In this document: positions 56,229-64,000 of the stretch, piece by piece | Numbering within the stretch: position 1 is the first letter of the stretch | Layout of the letters: the number at the start of each line of letters is the position of its first letter | Source: Loripinus fragilis | Lineage: Eukaryota > Mollusca > Bivalvia > Lucinida > Lucinidae | Assembly: GCA_964019695.1 (NCBI GenBank) | Contig: OZ026519.1 | Span: 29,169,213-29,233,212 of the forward strand | Direction of reading: 5' to 3' | Length of the DNA: 64,000 nucleotides | Translations under genes and position numbers: made by a program | Notes under the pieces: model-generated | The model's database searches: none | Told to the model about the DNA's origin: nothing | Seen by the model: only the letters and a program-made list of their open reading frames with translations

Positions 56229-56559
56229 ACTCTATCGTATGATAAATCGTATGACAAATTACATTGGTCCTTAACGAGTTTCAACAACCATGTTTCTTTG
56301 AGAATGTTTTTAAAAAGATGAAGACCTAAATGACGTGATTCGCCGTTAAAAATTCTCTTGTCACCATAACCACAATAGAGGTTTCATGACCACGCCCAAA
56401 CTGCCACTCAAAAGTGCACATATATAGTATAACTGACCAACGCAACGGCGACTTAGCCCCTGACATAGTCCCACACAAACAAAATCACACGTGTTCAATC
56501 TCCCATGATAACTCCGAAGTTTACCTTACAGTTAATGTATTCAACGTTGCATGCTGGGT
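56229..56559. other. Host DNA without recognisable gene
   Basis: Nothing supportable. A 112-codon frame (56414-56752) runs into the family D copy and is rejected. Confidence 0.4.
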
Positions 56560-56750
56560 ATTTTTTCATGCATTATGTCGTCTGCTGATTTATTTTTCCA
56601 AAACATCTTTTTCGAAAAATTATTTCAGGAATACCATCAAAGTTTCTAACAGTTTGGATCTAGGATCAGGCCCCGAAATTTTCCTGATCTGTGTCCAAAC
56701 TGTTTACAAAGGTTATCAGCAGACGACACCAGTAAGCAAAGCGTTAAGGT
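56560..56750. repeat. Family D MITE
   Basis: ATGTCGTCTGCTGATTTATT .. AATCAGCAGACGACACCAGT-like ends (GGTTATCAGCAGACGACACC) with the hairpin AACAGTTTGGATCTAGGATC / CTGATCTGTGTCCAAACTGT. Confidence 0.8.
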
Positions 56751-56889
56751 AGGCGTGGTGTTCTTAAACGTGATTTTTCTAAGAACTGTAGACTGACACA
56801 AAAACTACTGCAGGTTAAAAACTACGTGTAAGTTAGCACCAAAAGAGATAACAGCTAAACTGCCACCTCTTTTGGTGTGAACTAACACT

Positions 56890-57093
56890 TACAGTCAAAC
56901 ATGTGTAAAACGGCCACTGAACAATAGACAAAACCAAGAACTCAATGACAAGTGATAACTTAATGAAGGTCAAAAGTATTGCAGAATGCTCCCATTGGAT
57001 CATTCTGCAATGCTTTAGACCTTCATTAAGCGATAATTGGTCTTGGAAAACCGATTTTCTGTACTTTTGAGAGTGGCCGTTTTACACAGGTTT
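56890..57093. repeat. Family F MITE
   Basis: ACAGTCAAACATGTGTAAAA with CGGCCACT, against AGTGGCCGTTTTACACAGG with TTTTACTGT. Inner hairpin GCAGAATGCTCC / CATTCTGCAATGC. Confidence 0.85.
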
Positions 57094-57219
57094 TACTGTA
57101 CATTCCTACTGCAACGATTTAATGCAAATATTTCTTCTGTGATAACAATAAAACATTTCCAACTATTATTGTTGTAGTCTTTGGAAGTTAAGAACGTCAA
57201 AATTTTATTTTTGTTTCAG

Positions 57220-57690
57220 GAGCTGAGCTCACAGACGATGCCATTTCTGACACAGACACAAATGAAGAAGCATTGACTAGAGTACGGAGGGCGGGGCTTA
57301 GTATGTTGAGACTGGGGCGCGGACTACAAATGTTACGTCTCGGTAAACGAGGACTTCCCATGCTCAGACTCGGTAGATCAGTAGGTGACGCCTACCCTCC
57401 TAGTGACAGATATTTCTGGTCTAGACAAGTACCTCTACCGAGATATGGAAAAGACTTGGAATTACAATATTTATTGTTGAACGCTCTGAAAAATGGTGAG
57501 TTTGATGAGGATTTCTTGGATGATTCTGGGCATAACTATCATTATGGGTATGACTTTGATACAGTCCCTGCGAGGCAGATCAGTCCCGCTCCACGGCCTG
57601 GTATGAGATATAAGAGGTCCACGGACCAGAAGGAACCAATGCAGGTGGATAAAGAACCAATTGTCCGAGCGCCACCTCTTGCAAGATACG
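57220..57690 (+). CDS. Myomodulin-type neuropeptide precursor, internal exon
   Basis: Secreted precursor of amidated signalling peptides that modulate muscle in molluscs. Seen: an acceptor (TTTATTTTTGTTTCAG) at 57219, an exon of 471 nt with phase 1 at both ends, and a donor (TACG, then GTAAGC) at 57691. After an acidic spacer and RVRR come AGLSMLRL-G-R, GLQMLRL-G-KR and GLPMLRL-G-R. The MLRL-amide ending is the myomodulin signature; Gly gives the C-terminal amide. Further on are QVPLPRY-GK and, at the exon end, APPLARY-G, possible RY-amides. GK before Asp in the first would need cleavage at a single Lys. The codon for the last Gly is split by the intron. No signal peptide is in this exon, so at least one upstream and one downstream exon are missing. 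The RY-amides suggest the myomodulin gene 2 type known from Aplysia, but I hold that loosely. Confidence 0.88.
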
Positions 57691-58499
57691 GTAAGCATCT
57701 TTTTGTCTCGCATTGTGTAGACGCAAATTTCATTTAAACTTTTAAAGGACATTGGCATTCTCCATAAAGTTTGAAAGTCAATTCGGGATGGTCCATCTTA
57801 TATATGAAGGGGTTTATAACGCATGTTGGTCGATTTGAATTGGTCAGAAAAAGAGGGTTTCCTTATATTCGCTTGATTTTAAACTAAATCTCCATAAAAT
57901 TCTGGCTCTGATATGAAGTTGATCTTTATTTTTGAGCATGACCAAAGTGGCTTCCATGCAATGTCAGGTAAAACAATTATAATAATCTTTTTCTGGAAAA
58001 AGGGCCCAACCACCTTGGTTCTTGATATGTAACATATGGGAAACGAGCCTTACAACTTTCTTTTAATTATGATCTTAGGATTATCTAGTCATTGTAAACC
58101 TTATGCAATAGATTTCTTTTTATAATGAGTTTTGTCAGATAAAAAGAGAGGGAGAGAAAAAGAAATTAACATGACAGCATCCCAAATTAAACTTCAAACT
58201 TATTTGTCACTGAAACAAATAAAAAGGTAAAGGTTATCAGTGGTTATGCTTGTTGATATCCAATACAATAAAGGACCTCGCACAGTCTTAATGTAGGATT
58301 GTGCCACCAAAAGGGCCAAAACAATGGAAGTAGTTTGCGACTAATCCGCAAAATGGCTCTTCAAATGCTGATTACCAATTGGGTTGCAAACACTCTTTCT
58401 GATATTTTTTGGAAACCAGGAAAGTTTATATCCACCGCCCCATTGACCAAGAAAATCATTTTTGCATATATTTGTAGTTCTGCATTGCATATATCATAG
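57691..58499 (+). other. Intron start and unrecognised DNA
   Basis: Directly downstream of the myomodulin donor. No following exon with an in-phase KR start was recognised. The 66-codon frame at 58299-58499 has no support. Confidence 0.45.
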
Positions 58500-58519
58500 G
58501 TATGCAAATGACATTCTTG

Positions 58520-59330
58520 ATCAAACAAGTCACTAAACTCCAGCTGTTAAGTTTTAGACCTGATTTTTCGCAATAACTTTTTTATCTTCAATTTTAGCAA
58601 AAAAATGTTCGCGATGAAAAGTATTCAGTAACATCTCCGCCAATTTCTCCGAATGGTTCCAACATCCTAGATGCTGCAGGTTCCTCTGTGCTTAGATGCA
58701 TTCTTTGAACATTTTAAGCAAAGCGCAAATAAACCAAGTCCAGGATGTCAGTCAAAAAGCTACATTGCACCGCCCTAATTCAATTATTAAAGCGATGGAT
58801 GGCTTATTCAAATATAATAGAAATTGCGCCTGATTCGCTCGTGCGTTAAGCTGGTAGGGTCATCTCAAACCGATCATTACATAGCACGCGCATAAGAGAA
58901 AAAAATGCACGTCTTGCGATAACCCAGCCATTGTTCCTACAAATGAGCCTGCTTTAGGTTGATTCTGCATATGCACGGCAAATTCTGAGTATGTTAACGG
59001 CAGTTTTATGCTATGCACAGCATTTGAAGAACGGGATATGCACCGCTTTCGAATATTTTTTTGAAACAACCCCTTTCTGTCACGCCTATACGAATTTTAC
59101 CTGTCAATAAAAAGACTTAGAGATTTAGGACGAATTCAATTTATTGCAAAATCTTCATCTATATACACAAAAATCTGTTTGCGCCACAAGCACAAGACCT
59201 TTTTGAGAAGTTGGCGGAAAGTCTCCTCTACAACTTTCATCGCGAACACATATTGCTAAAATTGAGGATAAAAAAGTTATTGCGAAAAATTAGGTCTAAA
59301 AACTTAACAGCTGGAGTTTTTTTTAATTTT
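58520..59330. repeat. Foldback element, about 800 bp
   Basis: Arms 58534-58660 and 59205-59320: ACTCCAGCTGTTAAGTTTTA / TAAAAACTTAACAGCTGGAG, CAATAACTTTTTTATC / GATAAAAAAGTTATTG, GTTCGCGATGAAA / TTTCATCGCGAAC. The loop holds a 69-codon minus-strand frame without motif. Confidence 0.75.
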
Positions 59331-60680
59331 ATAGCTTCATTAATATGGTACGTGTATGTAGCTATTATACACCTCAGTAATCCGGTCAGACTGATCAAAC
59401 TATAAATAAAACAGGTATAATCTATGTGAAAGACATTTACAGGTAAAAGTCAAAAGTGTTTTTGTTTCAACATATTCATTTACAATGTAGCAAAACAATG
59501 ACATTTTTCTAGACCGAATGTTATGCAAACGCAACACTTTCAAGTTTTATTCTGAAAACATTAAATTACCATGTGTTTAGAGGAATACCTGACAAGATTT
59601 TGACTTTCGGCAGAACAAATGATCGCAAAAATACCCCACCACCTAAAAGCTTAAATCGTTGCATGCATATGTAAACTTATAAACGAACACATTACATTTT
59701 TATGCTAGTTCAGAAAGCAAGACTCTGTCATACAAAATTTAATTCTATAGATAAACCAAGGCTTTGCTGAGACCCTACATCAAGACATTTTATTTCAAAA
59801 TGTCTCATTCGTCAATCCGAATAATGGTACCCTCATTTAAAAAAAATAAACTTTTAACATCAATATTATATATTCCACAGAAACATTACCCATTAACATG
59901 TTTGAAGATATCACTGACTGCCCTGTTTTAAGATGAATATGAATCAAGCGTTTAGACACGATTGGTTTATCAAATCAATTCGGCTTTTTAAGCATGTACT
60001 TTAGATACAAACTTTGTACTGCTTTGTACGTTTTATTATCTAGTGTACAGCAATTGACATTTTCAGCGATTATTCATTTTTTCTAGACGTCACTGTTCTT
60101 TTTTTGAAAACTAAAAAATCTTTGACAAATGCCGTCAAATTACTTGTTAAAGTTTCACAACGAACCGGAACTGTGGGATAATCGTGAAAGATTAACTGCC
60201 ACAGAATAGACTGATCGAGCTCTGTTGGGGTTTGTCTACCATGTTCAGATGAAATAAACGTGGGACTGACGATTTTCAGAAATCTCGAAAAATGTGATTT
60301 TTTTTTTTCATTTTTTAAAGATGCGTAAAAATCTGGCGTATATCAAATTTCAAATGTGTGCTGATATTTAAGTCACCCGGACCAGTTTCTAAACACCTGC
60401 ACTTCAATTTGATAAAAATGCACGATAAATATTTTTTCATCGAAAACGTTGATTTTTTTTTCAATTTTGAACCCCAAAAATGTAAAATGAATGAAAACTT
60501 TCCCAAAACACTTATAAACGTTGTTCTATTGAAATGTGCACGATTAAGTTAAAGTTCATTCAATATTATTGGTGCCTAAGTCAGAAAAATTGAGGTTGTA
60601 AAGTGTTCGTTTATAAGTTTGCTTAAGTATGTTTAGTTTGTTAGATGCACTGAATGTATGGTTTTAAGAAAGGAAGTGTC
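59331..60680. other. Host DNA without recognisable gene
   Basis: AT-rich. Overlapping frames at 60315-60552 on both strands are low-complexity. Confidence 0.4.
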
Positions 60681-61868
60681 TGCTGACAACCGGTTGTCAC
60701 TAGCAAAAAGTCTAGTGACAACAGGTTGTCACCAGCAAAAAGTCTGTTGACAACCAGCTGTATTTTTCCAATACTACTGTATACTTAGCAAGTTTTCTTG
60801 GAAATCTACCAGAGTCCAGTGGCATTTTAAATACAGTTATAGAAAACTTGAATAAATATTGAATAAGAAAATAATTAACTTACAATCTGGTAATTTAATA
60901 CAAAAAAAAATAATATAGCTTGCATTGCAGAAATATACTAGATAAAATTTATTGGTTATAGTTTGCATATCAAGGTTTATTTATCTTAAATCAACTTTTA
61001 CCTATATATTGTTATTGCAGTTTTCACATCATTTTAGCATTATCGGTATTAACTTTTGAAGTACCAGAATCAAATTAAATCCTAACTTTTTAAGTGGAAA
61101 AGTTTGCGCAAACCAATCAATCACAAGTCAGGACCCTGGAGGAGCAATCTGACCAGGGAGCTATTTGTTAACTTGTCTTGGGTAATTTAATAATTTATAA
61201 CCAGATTGGATTAGTAAAAGGTTCAAAAAATCAACTGGAAGTTTCCATTTACCATACTAGTGTCCACCTAGCACTAATAAGCTAGTTCAGCTAAAACGGG
61301 TAGTTAAGAATTTACAGCTCTGCATGTGTTGAAAGTAGACAAGTCACAACATATTGAATTTTAAATCAGCTTGAAATAAAACTGATATTTCATCGTTATT
61401 ACCGTAATTCATTAAGTGACCAAATCAAATTACTCGACAAGGAAAAGTTTTCACAAACAAATTAATCATGGATCAGCATGTCCTCTAAAAGGAGCTGATT
61501 GAGTCTGATCAGGGACTATTTGTTAACTTGTCTATTAAATAAGCTGTAAGAGTCTAGATAATCAACTGGAAAATTCCATTTTATAAGAGTAAAATGAATA
61601 GTACTTTTAATCATGAATCGTCAATTAACCAATATTTACCAAGTATTGTATAATTGAAACTTAATATCATTTCATCATATACACAAATGTTTTTTTCATT
61701 TATAAAAATCTCTATATACATACATATGCATAGAAAAACAATTTTTAGCAGAATATATCATTAAATGCCTGATATTGTTGAATAGGGTATGCATTGTAAT
61801 TGAAAATTATACAGCTAGTTGTCAACACACTTTTTGCTGGTTGTCACCAGACATTTTGCTAGACCAGA
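60681..61868. repeat. Element with about 55-bp inverted ends, 1.2 kb
   Basis: Left TTGTCACCAGCAAAAAGTCT, TTGACAACCAGCTGTAT (60725-60765); right ATACAGCTAGTTGTCAACAC, TTTTTGCTGGTTGTCACCAG (61810-61850). The left end repeats its unit twice. Inside, a 340-bp unit is duplicated (61090-61260 and 61440-61585; shared TATTTGTTAACTTGTCT). No transposase frame. Confidence 0.65.
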
Positions 61869-62391
61869 CCTCGCCTTTAATTAAAGCATAAAAGTACAGT
61901 TGTCAATTACTCCCGCTTTCAAAATTTAGACAGATTGCAGAGAACTTTCCTTTACTGTATAAGTGTAACACAAACCTGAATCAAAATTGCAAGCTGGTAC
62001 CATACCATGTTTCAATTGTAAAACATGTCTTTTTCGATTTCGGCAAGCATAATCCCAACCTTTATGTGTACATTCAGCGACATCATTTGCATACTCAGTA
62101 ATTTTGCAATACTCAGTAATTTTGAAATTTAAGTTGGGTTGCTGTCATGTAAACTTCTTTTCTCCACTCTTTATAATGAGCTACCAACATGACATAACTC
62201 ATTAGGACAAGGAATTTGTTGTATGATAAGTCTAACTGCCAGATTGCCTATCTGCACTATCAGGGGTACCAACGTATCTTGAAAACATCTGAATATCCGC
62301 CATTTGGAATGAATTGCTTCAAGCACCACCAGAACTATCTAGGTTTAGCAGACATTTTTGTATGTAATATTTAACATGAGGAAAAACTTAC
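61869..62391. other. Host DNA, probably intron next to the exon at 62392
   Basis: Begins, on the minus strand, with the donor of the exon below. ACTCAGTAATTTTGNAAT is repeated at 62094-62130. No gene seen. Confidence 0.4.
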
Positions 62392-62658
62392 CTTGTAATT
62401 CAATGATGGTTGCAATCCAAATGGTTCCGAACCCATGTTATGACGCAGGTTGTTAACCCTGACTATACACTCCCTGGTCCCTTGGATCGAACTAGGAGCA
62501 GAAACATCGATATCTTTAAAATGATGACTTGTTCTGGATATCTGTAGAATCACAGGAATTCGACCAAAGCGTAAAATAACGATACCCGCTACGCAAAATG
62601 TAAAAAATATACACGGAAATAATGCTACTAATTTTTTTATCCGAATCTTCTCTTTCAA
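62392..62658 (-). CDS. Putative exon: short basic N-terminus, membrane anchor and stalk
   Basis: On the minus strand 89 codons end in a perfect donor (TACAAG, then GTAAGTTTTTCC), phase 0. The peptide is basic (KEKIRIKK), then a membrane segment (LVALFPCIFFTFCVAGIVIL), then a hydrophilic stalk. This is the plan of a type II Golgi enzyme such as a glycosyl- or sulfotransferase, but no catalytic part is present and the family is not identified. The first codon is TTG, preceded after 0 nt by an in-frame TAA, and a family A copy starts at about 62660. The original start may have been cut off by that insertion or lie in another exon. It may also be a chance frame. Confidence 0.38.
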
Positions 62659-62659
62659 T

Positions 62660-62940
62660 TAGGCTTTGAACTAAGGGTGAGTTTGGCGCCGTGAAGTCGG
62701 GTTAAGCCTTCAAGTACATGTAATTGTTTTTTACTGACCGTTCCAAGGCGGTACTTCTTTTGTGGACTATTTGTGTTTTTATGTCTTGTGTTTGTCATGC
62801 TTTAGCGTCTGTTCATTGCTGCCTTGTGGTCACATGCCCGGGTAAAGAGCTGACCTCTTGGCTCTTGTTTGTTATGTATAATTTTGTTTTTATCACTTTC
62901 CCATGTGGTATCCTGATCTTTTCCGTCTTTCTTACTTTGA
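62660..62940 (+). repeat. Family A repeat copy, abutting the exon candidate
   Basis: GGCTTTGAACTAAGGGTGAG, TTTTTTACTGACCGTTCCAA, GCGGTACTTCTTTTGTGGA, GACCTCTTGGCTCTTG, ATGTGGTATCCTGATC. The tail is shortened. Confidence 0.8.
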
Positions 62941-63049
62941 AATAAAAGAAATTTTATCAACATTACATATAAAACCCCCCGCGAAAAATTAGAAGAGATT
63001 TTTCAAGTCTCATCATAGAACCACTTCAAATGCTTCTGCTAGGTAGTTG
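62941..63049. other. Host DNA
   Basis: Nothing supportable. Confidence 0.4.
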
Positions 63050-63215
63050 TACATGTTTTTGTCGACTGCTGAGGGTTTTTTGTCTGCTTGTTTTTTTGTC
63101 GTTTTTTTTTTCAAAATATGCTTTCACAAAAACTCTTTCAGCAACACTATCTGTCGATACTAATCTTGCTCAAAAGTGTTTGCAAAGTTTATCAGCAGCC
63201 GACAAAGGGTAAAGA
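63050..63215. repeat. Family D MITE, diverged
   Basis: TTTGTCGACTGCTGAGGG .. TTTATCAGCAGCCGACAAAG. The central hairpin is mostly lost. Confidence 0.6.
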
Positions 63216-63284
63216 GTTTGTGCACTTTAACTTGATTCATTTGGGAACCTAGCGGTTCTTATTGAAATTTTTGCCGTTTATCTT

Positions 63285-63505
63285 TAATCTTTGCGTGCTG
63301 GGTAATTGTTCATGCTTTTTTGTCGTTAGTTGACTTTTTAAAAAAAACGGAGTTTAATCCTTCAGGAACACTGTCAGTGAATCAAACGATTAGAATCAAG
63401 ATTAGGGCTGATGTTTTGTCTGTCCTGATCTGGTTTCAAAATATTTGCAAAACTTTAAGGTTATCAGCAGACAACAAAGGTCGCCGCTAGCAAGGAAAGC
63501 GTTGA
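63285..63505. repeat. Family D MITE
   Basis: TTTGCGTGCTGGGTAATTG, TTTTGTCGTTAGTTGAC .. GGTTATCAGCAGACAACAAA, with AGAATCAAGATTAGGGCTG / TGTCCTGATCTGGTTTC inside. Shares the GTGCTGGGTA entry with 56545. Confidence 0.65.
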
Positions 63506-63794
63506 GACAATGCTGAATGTATTTTATTTAAAATAATTGACATATTTGTAAGTTCCACTTGACTATGTTATGTATACTTGGTTTCTCTGATGCAATTCCT
63601 AAAAGACAAAAGCATTGGAAAACAAAGAATAAAAACGTATTTCGAACTTAGCCCCAAAAGGCCTAAGGTGTCAGACCATGTCACATATACATGCATGCCT
63701 CATCGCGAGAAAAAATGTATAATTCACTCGTATATTGAGATAAAATAAAATGGAACATAAAATTGTGAATATATCTTCTCATCCGTCAATTTTT
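63506..63794. other. Host DNA without recognisable gene
   Basis: Nothing supportable. Confidence 0.4.
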
Positions 63795-64000
63795 ACCCTT
63801 TATGCCTAATGGAATTTCCCGCCGCTATTTACTGGACGAATCTATTTCAAATTTGAAGGTTCTTCAGTAGTAATTTTCAATTCCATACAGAAGTTTAAAA
63901 GTACATTCTATAAGCAAATAGTGCAGAACCTGATCAGACGCCGCGCTCAGCGACGTCTGATCTGGTTTCGCACTGTCACGGCCAATGTCCCATAAAAGGG
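63795..64000. repeat. Family K foldback repeat, cut by the window end
   Basis: TTTATGCCTAATGGAATTTC at the left, hairpin ACCTGATCAGACGCCGCGC / GACGTCTGATCTGGTTTCG at 63929-63972, right end CCAATGTCCCATAAAAGGG. Reversed relative to 19495-19690. Confidence 0.7.

Noticed and set aside
57471..57758. 95- and 63-codon minus-strand frames
   Set aside because: Antisense to the myomodulin exon.

Overview
The window looks like nuclear DNA of a bivalve mollusc. The evidence is one exon of a myomodulin-type neuropeptide precursor (three MLRL-amide units between dibasic and Arg sites, 57220-57690, + strand), a very high load of short foldback/MITE repeats, a tRNA-headed SINE and a Gypsy-class element. 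Base composition is AT-rich, genes are sparse and split by introns, and there are no operons. The class assignment (bivalve, perhaps heterodont) is inference.

Region 1 (1-18164) is one large LTR retroelement on the minus strand, cut by the left window edge. Reading along its own sense strand it has: a right-hand (5') LTR 18164-13196 of about 4.97 kb; a primer-binding-site candidate 13193-13178; gag 13138-11966; an in-frame UAG; pol (protease, RT, RNase H, integrase with GPY/F, proline-rich linker, chromodomain) 11965-7562; a 244-nt spacer ending in strong splice acceptors; an envelope gene with an F-type fusion region, 7218-4807; a short purine tract 4587-4580; and the 3' LTR 4579-1, of which about 390 bp lie outside the window. 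Total size is about 18.55 kb. The two LTRs look identical over the 4579 bp visible in both, and gag, pol and env have no visible breaks, so the copy is young and perhaps still mobile. Each LTR contains a 3.94-kb block that begins with a consensus splice donor and ends in an acceptor-like sequence, inside a 74-bp duplication. Removing it as an intron would leave a 1.03-kb LTR of ordinary size and a leader without upstream AUGs. This is the most unusual feature of the window.

Region 2 (18165-64000) is host DNA. It is mostly a mosaic of short interspersed repeats, named here family A (about 310 bp, with a 5' extension that carries a decayed ORF), B, C (about 240-bp MITE), D (foldback with GTCGTCTGCTGAT-type ends), E (GGATCC-rich), F (CAGTAAAACCTG ends), G/H, K and L (GAGACGG hairpin), plus a minisatellite at 21121-22040, a CT microsatellite, several large palindromes and a SINE. 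Three coding exons can be argued: the myomodulin exon (strong), a minus-strand exon at 49262-49508 (moderate to weak) and a minus-strand exon with a membrane anchor at 62392-62658 (moderate to weak).

The retroelement proteins form a complete retrovirus-like set: Gag for the particle, Pol for processing, copying and integrating, and Env for possible membrane fusion. The neuropeptide exon belongs to a secreted precursor whose other exons are not recognisable here. Most host ORFs longer than 60 codons lie in repeats or on the wrong strand and are not genes.
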